Assembly: GCF_001546115.1 (NCBI RefSeq)
Contig: NZ_KQ955210.1
Location: 409,383 to 473,382 of the forward strand
Reading direction: 5' to 3'
Source: Paracoccus aminovorans
GTDB lineage: Bacteria > Pseudomonadota > Alphaproteobacteria > Rhodobacterales > Rhodobacteraceae
DNA: 64,000 bases
The position numbers and the translations under genes were made by a program. The notes beneath the pieces were generated by a model, which was not told where the DNA came from, did no database searches, and worked only from the letters and a program-made list of their open reading frames with translations. Below are positions 41,627 to 50,153 of this stretch, piece after piece. Every line of letters begins with the position of its first letter. Positions within the stretch are counted from its first letter, which is position 1.

Positions 41627-42300
41627 TCCGGCTGGGGGTGCCGTCCAAGGGGCGGCTGATGGAGCAGACCTTCGACTGGTTCGCCGAACGCGGCGTGCGG
41701 CTGTCGCGTGCGGGCTCGGACCGCGAATATGCCGGCCGGGTCGAGGGCGCGGAAAACGTCGCGCTGGTGCTCTTGTCGGCGGGCGAGATCCCGCGCGAGT
41801 TGCAGGCCGGCCGCATCCATCTGGGCGTGACCGGCACCGACCTGATCCGCGAGAAGCTGGCCGGCTGGCGCAGCCATGTCGAGGAACTGGCGCCGATGGG
41901 CTTCGGCCATGCCGACCTGATCCTGGCCGTGCCGGCCTGCTGGCGCGATTGCGAGAGCTTGGACGATTTCGCCACCATCGCCCGCGACTTCCGCGCCGAG
42001 CACGGCTTCCGCCTGCGCATCGCCACGAAATACCACCGGCTGGTGCGGGCCTGGCTTTCAGCCGAGGAGGTCGCGGATTACCAGCTGGTCGACAGCCAGG
42101 GCGCGACCGAGGGCACGGTGGCGAACCTGACCGCCGAGGCCATCGCCGACATCACCTCCTCGGGCGAGACCTTGCGGGCGAACCACCTCAAGGTCATCGA
42201 GGGCGCGCCGATCCTGCGTTCGCAGGCGACGCTGCTGCGCTCGGTCGCGGCCGGGGACGCGGCCGAGGTGCGGGAATTCGCCGCCCGGCTGGGGCTCTAG
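41623..42300 (+). CDS. hisG: ATP phosphoribosyltransferase catalytic subunit, short form
   Basis: The protein has 225 residues, the length of HisG_S without the C-terminal regulatory domain; it needs HisZ. It joins ATP and PRPP in the first step of histidine synthesis. Recognisable parts are RLGVPSKGRLMEQT, HLGVTGTDLIREKL and the PRPP-binding loop QLVDSQGATEGTVANLTA. It is the last gene of the hisS-hisZ-hisG set, with ATGA overlap. Confidence 0.95.
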   Translation: MIRLGVPSKGRLMEQTFDWFAERGVRLSRAGSDREYAGRVEGAENVALVLLSAGEIPRELQAGRIHLGVTGTDLIREKLAGWRSHVEELAPMGFGHADLILAVPACWRDCESLDDFATIARDFRAEHGFRLRIATKYHRLVRAWLSAEEVADYQLVDSQGATEGTVANLTAEAIADITSSGETLRANHLKVIEGAPILRSQATLLRSVAAGDAAEVREFAARLGL

Positions 42301-42353
42301 CAACCGCGGGCGGGGCAGGGACGTTCCCCTTGGCAACCAACCGGAGGAAACCG

Positions 42354-42722
42354 ATGCGCCTGCCCGTCCTGCTGATCGCCCTTGCCGCCACCCCCGCCCT
42401 GGCCTCCAGCGACGAAGCCTGGGAGCAGTTCCGCGCCGAGGTGGAACAGGCCTGCACGGCGCTGGCGCCGGCCGAGGGCGAAACGGCGATCGAGATCAAC
42501 CCCTTCGGCTCCGAAAGCTATGGCGCGGCGCTGCTGATCACCACGCTGGCCGATGGCGGCGCCGACCGCTATGTCTGCATCTACGACAAGAAGGCCAAGA
42601 CGGCCGAGCTGACCGCCGCCTTCGAGCAGCCCAAGGACGTGTCCATGCCCGCCGCGACCAGCGGCGGCAATGTCGTGCCCGAGGAAACGACCAAGACGGA
42701 TACGCATCTGGTCAAGCCCTGA
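42354..42722 (+). CDS. Small exported hypothetical protein
   Basis: The protein has 122 residues with a clear signal peptide (LPVLLIALAATPALASSD). The mature part has two cysteines (EQACTALAP and RYVCIYDKK), probably a disulfide, and an alpha/beta pattern ending in a polar tail. I do not recognise the family. GGAGGAAA precedes the ATG. It lies 53 bp after hisG and may be read from the same transcript. Confidence 0.75.
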   Translation: MRLPVLLIALAATPALASSDEAWEQFRAEVEQACTALAPAEGETAIEINPFGSESYGAALLITTLADGGADRYVCIYDKKAKTAELTAAFEQPKDVSMPAATSGGNVVPEETTKTDTHLVKP

Positions 42723-42746
42723 CGTCGCCCGGCTTGCCCGGCCGCA

Positions 42747-42770
42747 GGGGTATTTGAAAAACAGAGAAAG
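42747..42770 (+). repeat. Dispersed GGGGTATTTG repeat, copy 8
   Basis: GGGGTATTTGAAAAACAGAG then AAAG. It fills most of the gap between the convergent stops of the small exported protein and ftsY. Confidence 0.75.
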
Positions 42771-42772
42771 CC

Positions 42773-43828
42773 TCAGTCGAGCCCGACCAGCGCCCGCGCG
42801 AAGTCTCGGGCGTCGAAGGCGTCGAGGTCGTCGATCTGCTCGCCGACGCCGATGGCATGGATCGGCAGGCCGAAACGGTCGGCCAGCGCCACCAGCACGC
42901 CGCCGCGCGCGGTGCCGTCGAGCTTGTTCATGACCAGACCCGAGACATCGGCGAGCTTCTGGAAGGTCTCGACCTGGCTCAGCGCGTTCTGGCCGGTGGT
43001 GGCGTCCAGCACCAGCAGCGTGTTGTGCGGCGCCGAAGGGTCCTTCTTGCGGATGACGCGGACGATCTTGGCCAGTTCCTCCATCAGGTCCTGGCGGTTC
43101 TGCAAGCGGCCGGCGGTGTCGATCATCAACAGGTCGGCGCCCTCGGCCTCGGCCCGGGTCATGGCGTCGAAGGCAAGGCTGGCGGGGTCCGAACCCTCGG
43201 GCGCGGTCATCACCGGCACGCCGGCGCGCTGGCCCCACACCTGCAATTGCTCGACGGCGGCCGCGCGGAAGGTGTCGCCGGCGGCGATGACGACATTCTT
43301 GCCCGCCGCCTTGAACTGGCTCGCGAGCTTGCCGATGGTCGTGGTCTTGCCCGAGCCGTTCACGCCCACGACCAGCACCACCTGCGGCCGCTTGGGATAG
43401 ATCGGCAGCGGCCGCGCGACCGGGGCCATGATGCGGGCGATCTCGGCGGCCAGCAGCTCCTTCAGCTCGGTGGCCGAGATGCGGCGGCCCATGCGGCCCT
43501 CGGCGATATTGGCGGTGACGCGCAGGGCGGTCTCGACCCCCATGTCGGCCTGGATCAGCATCTCTTCCAGCTGCTCCAGCATCTCGTCGTCCAGCTCGCG
43601 CCGCGGCTCGGCCGGGGCGGCCTGGCCGAAGAGGCGGCCAAGAAGCCCGGGCTTGGCCGGCGCTTCAGGGGGCGGGGCCTCCGGGGCGGGTGTGGCAACC
43701 GGCGGCGCAGGCTGCACCGGTGCCGCGCCTTGCGGATCGGCGCCTTCGGACACGATGTCATCCAGCCCCGCGCCGATCTTCGACGACGACCGCGTCAGCC
43801 GCTCGCGCAGTTTCGAGAAAAACGCCAT
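42773..43828 (-). CDS. ftsY: Signal recognition particle receptor FtsY
   Basis: The protein has 351 residues. A short acidic/Pro-Ala A domain (about 30-70) precedes the N domain and the GTPase G domain with G1 VVGVNGSGKTTTIGKLA, G3 IDTAGRLQ and G4 NKLDGTARGG. It docks SRP-ribosome complexes at the SecYEG translocon. The A domain is short, as is usual outside Enterobacteria. The gene is co-directional with the aldolase gene upstream but separated by a terminator. Confidence 0.96.
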   Translation of the reverse strand: MAFFSKLRERLTRSSSKIGAGLDDIVSEGADPQGAAPVQPAPPVATPAPEAPPPEAPAKPGLLGRLFGQAAPAEPRRELDDEMLEQLEEMLIQADMGVETALRVTANIAEGRMGRRISATELKELLAAEIARIMAPVARPLPIYPKRPQVVLVVGVNGSGKTTTIGKLASQFKAAGKNVVIAAGDTFRAAAVEQLQVWGQRAGVPVMTAPEGSDPASLAFDAMTRAEAEGADLLMIDTAGRLQNRQDLMEELAKIVRVIRKKDPSAPHNTLLVLDATTGQNALSQVETFQKLADVSGLVMNKLDGTARGGVLVALADRFGLPIHAIGVGEQIDDLDAFDARDFARALVGLD

Positions 43829-43880
43829 GCACCCATCCTTCTGCCTGTGGCGCGAGAGACTAGGCGTTCCGCGGCCAAAG

Positions 43881-43906
43881 GAAAAGGGCGCCTGCGAAGC
43901 GCCCTT
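43881..43906 (-). terminator. Terminator of the aldolase gene
   Basis: On the minus strand AAGGGCGC-TTCGCAG-GCGCCCTT is followed by TTCCTTT. It ends transcription from the aldolase gene before ftsY. A copy of the dispersed repeat touches its upstream edge. Confidence 0.75.
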
Positions 43907-43926
43907 CTTTCTTGTCGAAATATCCC
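43905..43926 (-). repeat. Dispersed GGGTATTTG repeat, copy 9 (divergent)
   Basis: Minus-strand reading GGGATATTTCGACAAGAAAG, about 32 bp after the aldolase stop. It keeps the core TATTT and the AAGAAAG end but differs elsewhere. Confidence 0.45.
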
Positions 43927-43957
43927 GGGGGTGCGGGGGCAGCGCCCCCGCGGGCGC

Positions 43958-44887
43958 TCAGGCCTTGCCCAGATAGATGTCGACCAGCTTCTGCAGCATC
44001 TCCAGCGCATCCTCGCGCGAGCGTTGGAAGCTGTTGCGGCCGATGATCGAGCCATTGCCGCCGCCGTCGCGGATGGCGCGGGCATCGTCAAAGACCGCGT
44101 CCGCACCCTTGGCCGCGCCGCCCGAGAACACCACGATGCGGCGGCCGTTGAACGAGGCCTGCATGCAATGCGCCACGCGCTTGGCTTGGGTCGAGATGTC
44201 GATCTTTTTGTCCTCGTAGACTTTCTTCGCTTCCGGCAGCATCAGGTGGTCCGTGGAGAGCTTGATCTTGATGATATGCGCGCCGATCAGCGCCGCAATC
44301 TGGGCGGCATAGGCGGCGATGTCGATGGCGGTCTCGCCGTCCTTGGTGATCGCCTCGCCGCGCGGATAGGACCAGATCACGGTCGCCACGCCCTTGGCCG
44401 CGGCTTCCTTGCGCATCTCGACGATCTCTTCGACCATGTCGAGCGCCATGTCCGAGCCCGGATAGATGGTGAAGCCGATGGCCGAGCAGCCCAGCCGCAG
44501 CGCGTCGTCGACCGAAGCCGTGATCGCCTGGTTCTTGCCGGCGGTGTCCGACATCAGCGAATTGGCCGAGTTCACCTTGAGGATCGTGGGGATCTGGCCG
44601 GCAAAGGTGTCGGCGCCCGCCTCGATCATGCCCAAGGGCGCGGCATAGGCGTTCAGCCCGGCGTCGATCGCCAGCTGATAGTGGTAATGCGGGTCATAGC
44701 CGGCCGGGTTCGGGGCGAAGCTGCGCGCCGGGCCGTGCTCGAACCCCTGGTCCACCGGCAGGATGATCATCTTGCCGGTGCCGGCCAGCTTGCCGGTCAT
44801 CAGCATGCGGGCCAGCTGGGCCTTCACACCAGGCGCTTCGCCCTCGTAATTGGCGAGGATCTTGCGGACGGTATCGGTCATCTGCAT
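43958..44887 (-). CDS. Class I fructose-bisphosphate aldolase (DhnA/FbaB type)
   Basis: The protein has 309 residues and splits fructose 1,6-bisphosphate through a Schiff base, without metal. Typical segments are MIILPVDQGFEHGPARSF, GCSAIGFTIYPGS, the lysine strand HIIKIKLSTDH and the phosphate-binding GRRIVVFSGGAAKG and NGSIIGRNSFQ. I choose the ATG at 44887, with GGAG six bases upstream, over ATGs at 44899 and 44881. The pgk gene lies 0.7 kb away, so two lower-glycolysis genes cluster here. Confidence 0.93.
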   Translation of the reverse strand: MQMTDTVRKILANYEGEAPGVKAQLARMLMTGKLAGTGKMIILPVDQGFEHGPARSFAPNPAGYDPHYHYQLAIDAGLNAYAAPLGMIEAGADTFAGQIPTILKVNSANSLMSDTAGKNQAITASVDDALRLGCSAIGFTIYPGSDMALDMVEEIVEMRKEAAAKGVATVIWSYPRGEAITKDGETAIDIAAYAAQIAALIGAHIIKIKLSTDHLMLPEAKKVYEDKKIDISTQAKRVAHCMQASFNGRRIVVFSGGAAKGADAVFDDARAIRDGGGNGSIIGRNSFQRSREDALEMLQKLVDIYLGKA

Positions 44888-44958
44888 CGGGAACTCCATG
44901 TCGAGAATGGCGGCTGCTTAGCAGACCCGCCGCCAAGGGCAATCAGGGTTGCGCTAAC

Positions 44959-44983
44959 GGAACTTCCTGCCCGGCCGCGCGTT
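44959..44983 (+). promoter_or_regulatory. EcfG-type (general stress) promoter match
   Basis: GGAAC, 16 bp, CGTT matches the GGAAC-N16/17-CGTT consensus of EcfG sigma factors. It ends 30 bp before the ATG of a small membrane protein, and the ribosome site GGAGGAT lies between. Confidence 0.6.
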
Positions 44984-45013
44984 ATATGCGGCCGTAATCG
45001 GGAGGATATTCCC

Positions 45014-45220
45014 ATGGCGAACGAAGACCCCGCAGGCATTCCCGAACAGATCCGCCAGAACCGGCCCTTCTTCCTGGTGCTTGGCCTGGCGTTCGCGATT
45101 TCCATCTGCGCCTTCCTGTATATCCTGTTCATGGATACCAGCGACCGCGACATCGAGCGCAACCTGCCGCCGGCCGTCACGGCACCGGCGCCGCAGGCCC
45201 CCGCTGCGGCCTCTGGTTAA
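45014..45220 (+). CDS. Small single-pass membrane protein
   Basis: The protein has 68 residues: a polar N-terminus (about 18), one strong membrane helix (about 19-40, FFLVLGLAFAISICAFLYIL), then a charged stretch (DTSDRDIERN) and a Pro/Ala tail. GGGAGGAT precedes the ATG. I do not recognise a family. The promoter match upstream suggests induction under general stress. It has the same design as the next gene. Confidence 0.75.
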   Translation: MANEDPAGIPEQIRQNRPFFLVLGLAFAISICAFLYILFMDTSDRDIERNLPPAVTAPAPQAPAAASG

Positions 45221-45268
45221 GGCCAGCCTGCCGGGCGGGGGGTTGCCGTCCGCCCGGCAACCTTGACG

Positions 45269-45294
45269 GGAACCGCGGCTTCCCCTGCCGGGTT
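45269..45294 (+). promoter_or_regulatory. Weaker EcfG-type promoter match
   Basis: GGAAC, 17 bp, GGTT, ending 20 bp before the next small membrane protein. One base off in the -10 and a very short leader make this less sure than the copy at 44959. Confidence 0.35.
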
Positions 45295-45314
45295 TTGCCG
45301 GAGAGGAGATTGTC

Positions 45315-45551
45315 ATGTCACACAATACCGAACCCGAGAAAGCCGCCCGCCGTCACCCGGCGGCGATCATCGCCATTGCGGTCGCGCTGGCGATCGCCGC
45401 GCTGGCGGCCTTCCTGTTTCTTGGCGCCGAGCCCGAGGAGACGAACGACGTCTCGCGCATCGAATCGGAAACGCCGGCGACGGCCGAGGGCACGGCAACC
45501 CCGGCGCCCGCGCAGCCGACCGAGGCGCCCGCTGCGCCTGCGCAGAACTGA
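45315..45551 (+). CDS. Small single-pass membrane protein
   Basis: The protein has 78 residues: a basic N-terminus (EKAARRHP), one membrane helix (about 17-37, IIAIAVALAIAALAAFLFL), then an acidic and Thr/Pro/Ala-rich periplasmic tail. GGAGAGGAG lies before the ATG. No family is recognised. It follows the 68-residue gene by 94 bp, in the same direction, and converges on pgk. Confidence 0.75.
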   Translation: MSHNTEPEKAARRHPAAIIAIAVALAIAALAAFLFLGAEPEETNDVSRIESETPATAEGTATPAPAQPTEAPAAPAQN

Positions 45552-45592
45552 AAAAGGGGGCCGCTACCGCCGCCAGGATCGCTTCGCCGGCC

Positions 45593-46789
45593 TCAGCGCT
45601 TTTGCAGCGCCGCGACGCCGGGCAGTTCCTTGCCTTCCATCCATTCCAGGAAGGCGCCGCCGGCGGTCGAGATGAAGGTGAAGTCGCCCGCGACCCCGGC
45701 CTTGTTCAGCGCCGCCACCGTGTCGCCGCCGCCGGCGACCGAGGTCAGCTTGCCCTCGCGCGTGAGCCGCGCCGCCTCGGCCGCGGCGGCATTGGTCGCG
45801 GCGTCGAAGGGGGCGATCTCGAAGGCGCCCAGCGGGCCGTTCCAGATCAGCGTGCGCGACGCCTCGAAGACGGCGCGGATCGCCTCGACCGTCTGCGGCC
45901 CGGCGTCGAGGATCATCGCATCGGCCGGGCAGGCGTCGGCGGCCACGGTTTCGCTGTCCGCGCCGGCCTTGAACTCGCGGGCCACGACGACATCGACCGG
46001 CAGGTGGATGGTGCAGCCGCCGCTTTGCGCCTTGGTCAGGATCTCGCGCGCGGTATCGGCCATGTCGCGTTCGGCCAGCGACTTGCCGACCTCGATGCCT
46101 TGGGCGACCAGGAAGGTGTTGGCCATGCCGCCGCCGATCACCAGGTGGTCGACCTTCTCGATCAGGTTGCCGAGCAGGTCGAGCTTGGTCGAGACCTTGG
46201 CGCCGCCGACCACCGCCACCACCGGGCGCTGCGGATTGCCCAATGCGGCATCCAGCGCCTTCAGCTCCGCCTCCATCAGCCGGCCGGCGGCGGCGGGCAG
46301 CAGCCGCGCCAGCCCCTCGGTCGAGGCATGGGCCCGATGCGCGGCCGAGAAGGCGTCGTTGACATAGGCCTGCCCCAGCGCCGCCAGCGAGGCGGCAAAG
46401 GTCGGGTCGTTTTCCTCTTCGCCGGGATAGAAGCGGGTGTTTTCCAGCAGCGCCACATCGCTCGGCTTCAGGTCGGCCACCACGCGCTTGGCCGGGCCGC
46501 CGATGGCTTCCTCGGCGAATTTCACCGGCTGGCCAAGCGCCGCCTCCAGCGCCGGCAGCACGACCTTCAGGCTCATCGCATCCACGCGCTTGCCCTTGGG
46601 ACGGTCGAAATGCGCCAGCAGCACCGGGATGCCGCCCTTGGCCTGGATGTCCTTGACGGTCGGCACGATCTTCTCGATCCGGGTCGCGTCGGTGACCTGG
46701 CCGTTCTCGACCGGGACGTTCACGTCCACGCGGACGAGCACAACCTTGCCGTTCAGATCCAGATCGTCGATCGTGTTGAAATCCGCCAT
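45593..46789 (-). CDS. pgk: Phosphoglycerate kinase
   Basis: The protein has 398 residues and makes ATP from 1,3-bisphosphoglycerate. The N-terminal signature VVLVRVDVNVPVENGQV and the substrate-site arginine in LLAHFDRPKG are present, as are VAVVGGAKVSTKLDLL and the nucleotide-binding GGGDTVAALNKAG. The ATG at 46789 has AAAGGAAAC upstream. It is transcribed on the minus strand, divergent from two cyclophilin genes. Confidence 0.97.
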   Translation of the reverse strand: MADFNTIDDLDLNGKVVLVRVDVNVPVENGQVTDATRIEKIVPTVKDIQAKGGIPVLLAHFDRPKGKRVDAMSLKVVLPALEAALGQPVKFAEEAIGGPAKRVVADLKPSDVALLENTRFYPGEEENDPTFAASLAALGQAYVNDAFSAAHRAHASTEGLARLLPAAAGRLMEAELKALDAALGNPQRPVVAVVGGAKVSTKLDLLGNLIEKVDHLVIGGGMANTFLVAQGIEVGKSLAERDMADTAREILTKAQSGGCTIHLPVDVVVAREFKAGADSETVAADACPADAMILDAGPQTVEAIRAVFEASRTLIWNGPLGAFEIAPFDAATNAAAAEAARLTREGKLTSVAGGGDTVAALNKAGVAGDFTFISTAGGAFLEWMEGKELPGVAALQKR

Positions 46790-46948
46790 CTCGTTTCCTT
46801 TCCTGCCGGGCTGACGCAGCCGTGCGCGGTTTTCCCGCACAATGACATATTCGTCAACCGGTAGGGCGAACCCGGACGCCCGGGCGGCGTTGTGCGACCG
46901 GGACGAAATGCGTAAGGCTGCACCCGAGCCTGAGAAGAGGAGACCCCC

Positions 46949-47458
46949 ATGGCCGAGATCAAGGATCCCGAGAACACGGTCATCATCGCGCTGAAGGACG
47001 GCCCGGTGGTGATCGAACTGCTGCCCGACGTTGCCCCCAAGCATGCCGAGCGCATGAAGGAACTGGCCCGGGCCGGGAAATACGACAACGTGGCCTTCCA
47101 CCGCGTGATCGAGGGCTTCATGGCCCAGACCGGCGACGTGGAACACGCCAACATGGAAAACAACTACAACCCGGGCCGCGCCGGCACGGGCGGGTCCGAC
47201 CTGCCGGACCTGCCGGCCGAATTCTCGCGCCTGCCGCATGACCGCGGCACGCTGGGCGCCGCGCGCTCGATGAACCCGAACAGCGCGAACAGCCAGTTCT
47301 TCATCAACTTCAAGGACAACCATTTCCTGAACGGCCAGTACACCGTCTATGGCCGCGTCATCGAGGGCATGGAGCATGTCGACAAGATCGCCCGCGGCGA
47401 GCCGCCGGCGAACCCCGACCGGATGATCTCGGTGAAGGTGGCGGCCGATGTGGAATAA
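46949..47458 (+). CDS. Cytoplasmic cyclophilin-type peptidyl-prolyl isomerase
   Basis: The protein has 169 residues with a single cyclophilin domain and no signal peptide. Catalytic-site segments are VAFHRVIEGFMAQTGD (with the active Arg), NSANSQFFINFKDN and LNGQYTVYGRVIEGM. It speeds proline isomerisation in the cytoplasm. The 3' end overlaps the next cyclophilin gene by 11 bp. Confidence 0.95.
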   Translation: MAEIKDPENTVIIALKDGPVVIELLPDVAPKHAERMKELARAGKYDNVAFHRVIEGFMAQTGDVEHANMENNYNPGRAGTGGSDLPDLPAEFSRLPHDRGTLGAARSMNPNSANSQFFINFKDNHFLNGQYTVYGRVIEGMEHVDKIARGEPPANPDRMISVKVAADVE

Positions 47459-48041
47459 GCTGCTGATCCCCGCGCTGGTCTTCGGCGCGGCCTCGGCGCA
47501 TGCGGCGGGCCTGCCCGGCGTGACCGACGGGCCGGGTCCGAACCTGGTGATCGAGGTCGCCGATGCCAAGGGCGCGGCCAAGGGCCAGATCGTGCTGGAT
47601 CTCTACAACGACAAGGCGCCGAAGCATGTCGAGCGTCTGGTCGGCCTGGCGAAATCCGGTGCCTATGACGGGGTGGTGTTCCATCGCGTGATCGACGGCT
47701 TCATGGCCCAGACCGGCGATGTGGAATTCGGCAAGCACGGCGGCGACACCGCGCGCGCCGGCATGGGTGGATCCAGCCTGCCGGACCTGGCGGCCGAGTT
47801 CAACGATGTCAGCTTCCAGGCCGGCACCGTGGGCATGGCGCGCTCGAACGATCCGAATTCGGCCAACAGCCAGTTCTTCATCGACCTGGCTCCGGCGGAG
47901 TTCCTGGACAACCAGTATACCGTCGTGGGCCAGCTGGTCGACGGCTGGGACGTGCTGAACGCCGTCAAGAAGGGCGATCCGGCCGCCAATGGCGCGGTGA
48001 TCGAGCCCGATTACATGGTCAAGGTCACGGTTCAGGAGTGA
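47448..48041 (+). CDS. Exported cyclophilin-type peptidyl-prolyl isomerase
   Basis: The protein has 197 residues. A signal peptide (LLIPALVFGAASAHAAG) precedes the cyclophilin domain, with VVFHRVIDGFMAQTGD, NSANSQFFIDLAPAE and NQYTVVGQLVDGWD. It is therefore the periplasmic partner of the cytoplasmic copy encoded just upstream; the overlap and strong similarity point to a tandem duplication followed by acquisition or loss of export. A good terminator follows. Confidence 0.95.
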   Translation: MWNKLLIPALVFGAASAHAAGLPGVTDGPGPNLVIEVADAKGAAKGQIVLDLYNDKAPKHVERLVGLAKSGAYDGVVFHRVIDGFMAQTGDVEFGKHGGDTARAGMGGSSLPDLAAEFNDVSFQAGTVGMARSNDPNSANSQFFIDLAPAEFLDNQYTVVGQLVDGWDVLNAVKKGDPAANGAVIEPDYMVKVTVQE

Positions 48042-48062
48042 TCCGGCCGACCCGACCCGGAA

Positions 48063-48085
48063 AGCCCCGCCAGCGCGGGGCTTTT
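48063..48085 (+). terminator. Terminator of the cyclophilin pair
   Basis: AGCCCCGC-CAGC-GCGGGGCT followed by TTTT, 22 bp after the stop of the exported cyclophilin gene. Confidence 0.85.
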
Positions 48086-48102
48086 TCATCGCAGGAGGAC
48101 CG

Positions 48103-48564
48103 ATGACCACGCTTTACATCGACGCCGACGCCTGCCCGGTGAAAGCCGAGGCCGAGCGCGTCGCCACCAGGCTGCGGCTGCCGATGGTGCTGGTCTGCAA
48201 CGGCGGGCTGCGGCCCTCGGCGAATCCTTTCGTGCGTTTGCAGATCGTCCCCGACGGCCCGGACGAGGCCGACAAGTGGATCGCGAGCGCCTGCGGGCCG
48301 GGCGACGTGGTGGTCACCTCGGACATCCCGCTGGCCGACCGCTGCCTCAAGGCCGGGGCGCAGGTGGTCCAGCCCGATGGCGAGGTGCTGACGCTGGCCA
48401 ATATCGGCGGCCGGCTGGCGACGCGCGACCTGATGCAGGACCTGCGCGCCTCGGACCCGTTCCTGCAGGGCCGGGGCGGCGGCTTCGGCAAGGCGGAGCG
48501 GGCGCGTTTCCTGCAATCGCTGGACCGGCTGATGGCCGCGGCGCTGCGGGTGCAGCCGCGCTAG
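48103..48564 (+). CDS. YaiI/YqxD family protein (DUF188)
   Basis: The protein has 153 residues, normal for the family. The conserved start TLYIDADACPVKAEAE, VVTSDIPLADRCLKAGA and the C-terminal GRGGGFGKAERARFLQSLD are typical. The fold is a PIN-like nuclease fold, but no activity is established. AGGAGGACC precedes the ATG. Confidence 0.92.
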   Translation: MTTLYIDADACPVKAEAERVATRLRLPMVLVCNGGLRPSANPFVRLQIVPDGPDEADKWIASACGPGDVVVTSDIPLADRCLKAGAQVVQPDGEVLTLANIGGRLATRDLMQDLRASDPFLQGRGGGFGKAERARFLQSLDRLMAAALRVQPR

Positions 48565-48692
48565 GGCAACCCGGCCGTGGCCGGGTGCGGTCGCGCGGCG
48601 CGGAATCCTGTTGCCATCAACGACATATGGGCCTGATATGATCGCATCGCCGCGGGTCGGGTGCCGCGCGGCGCTCGACATGGAGAGCGCGC

Positions 48693-50150
48693 ATGTGCCA
48701 GACCTGCCTTGAAACCGTCGCAAGCACCGGCACGGTGCGTTTCTGCCAATGCGGCAGCCCCCAGACCCTGGCCGCCATGGCCCGGATCGAGGCCGACATC
48801 TCGCGCCGGCAGATCATCGGCGGCATGGCGGCGGTGCTGGGCATGTTCGCGGGCTTCGGCCTGGCCCCGCGCGAGTTGCGGGCCCAGACCCCGGCCCGGC
48901 CGCTGCTGCTGACCAACCTGCGGCTCTTCGACGGCCAGGCCCTGTCCCTGCGCGAAGAGGTCGAGATCCTGGTCGATTCCGGCCGCATCGCCGCGCTGCC
49001 GGGGGTGGGGCAAGGGCCGCAGGACGCCGAGCGCATCGACTGCGGCGGGCGCACGGTCATCCCCGGCCTGATCGACAGCCACTGGCATGCGACGCTGGCC
49101 GGGGTAAGCCAGATCGCGGCGATGACGCAGGACATCGGCTTCGTGCACCTGATGTCGGGCAAGCAGGCCGGCGACACGCTGATGCGCGGCTTCACCACCG
49201 TGCGCGACGTCGGCGGGCCGGCCTTCGGCTTGCAGGCGGCGATCGACCGCGGCGTGGTGACCGGGCCGCGCATCTTCCCCTCGGGCGCGATCCTGTCGCA
49301 GACCTCGGGTCATGGCGATTTCCGCTTTTCGAACGCGCTGCCGATGATGCCCTCGGATCCGGCGGATTACGCCACCCGCCAAGGCATGACCGCGCTGGCC
49401 GACGGCGCCCCCGAAGTGCTGCGCCGCACGCGCGAGCAGCTGATGAAGGGCGCGAGCCAGATCAAGATCAGCGCCGGCGGCGGCGTCGCCTCGCAATACG
49501 ACCCGCTGGAATCGCTGCAGTTCACCCTGGACGAGATGCGGGCGGCGGTGGATGCGGCCAGCGACTGGGGCACCTATGTCTGCGCCCATGTCTATACCGC
49601 GCCCGGCATTCGCCGCTGCATCGAGGCCGGGGTGAAATCCATCGAGCACGGCCAGCTGGCCGACGAGGATACCGTGCGCATGATGGCCGACCGCGGCATC
49701 TGGTGGTCGATCCAGCCCTTCCTGGCCGACGAGGATTCCAACACCTACACCGACCCCAAGGCCGCCGCCGCGCAAAAGGCGGTGGCCGAGGGCACGGTGC
49801 AGGCCTTTGAATGGGCCGACAAGCACAAGGTCAACTGGGCTTTCGGCACCGATATTTTGTATGGCGGCGGCGAATCGCAGGGCCGGCAGCTGGCGAAGCT
49901 CGCGCGCTTCATGTCGCCGCTGGCGGCGCTGCATCGCGCGACCGGCGCGGCTGGTGAGTTGCTGGCGCTGTCGGGCGGCCGCGCGCCCTATGACGGGCGG
50001 CTGGGGGTGATCGCCGAGGGCGCGCTGGCCGACCTGCTGGTCATCGACGGCGATACCGAGGCGAGCCTCGACTGGCTGGCCGATACCGCCAATCTGCGGC
50101 TGATCATGAAGAACGGCCGCCTGTTCAAGAACGAGTTGCAAGGGGGGTAG
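48693..50150 (+). CDS. Amidohydrolase-family protein with Cys-rich leader and Tat-like signal
   Basis: The protein has 485 residues. The metal ligands are HWHAT (IDSHWHATLAG), a lysine in QIKISAGGG, His in CAHVYT and IEHGQ, and a late Asp in FGTDILYGGG, as in the imidazolonepropionase/prolidase-like amidohydrolases. An unusual leader MCQTCLETV...RFCQCGS holds four cysteines and precedes a twin-arginine-like stretch ISRRQIIGGMAAVLGMFAGF (about 36-55) ending near ELRAQT. GGAGAG before the ATG at 48693 supports the long form; an ATG at residue 29 lacks such a site. The substrate is unknown. An outer-membrane protein gene follows after 3 bp. Confidence 0.85.
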   Translation: MCQTCLETVASTGTVRFCQCGSPQTLAAMARIEADISRRQIIGGMAAVLGMFAGFGLAPRELRAQTPARPLLLTNLRLFDGQALSLREEVEILVDSGRIAALPGVGQGPQDAERIDCGGRTVIPGLIDSHWHATLAGVSQIAAMTQDIGFVHLMSGKQAGDTLMRGFTTVRDVGGPAFGLQAAIDRGVVTGPRIFPSGAILSQTSGHGDFRFSNALPMMPSDPADYATRQGMTALADGAPEVLRRTREQLMKGASQIKISAGGGVASQYDPLESLQFTLDEMRAAVDAASDWGTYVCAHVYTAPGIRRCIEAGVKSIEHGQLADEDTVRMMADRGIWWSIQPFLADEDSNTYTDPKAAAAQKAVAEGTVQAFEWADKHKVNWAFGTDILYGGGESQGRQLAKLARFMSPLAALHRATGAAGELLALSGGRAPYDGRLGVIAEGALADLLVIDGDTEASLDWLADTANLRLIMKNGRLFKNELQGG

Positions 50151-50153
50151 AGG

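Noticed and set aside
44959..44983. Possibility that the GGAAC-N16-CGTT match is only chance
   Set aside because: Not fully rejected: about one exact match is expected by chance in a window this size, but two exact matches both lie shortly before start codons of small envelope proteins, so they were kept with moderate confidence.
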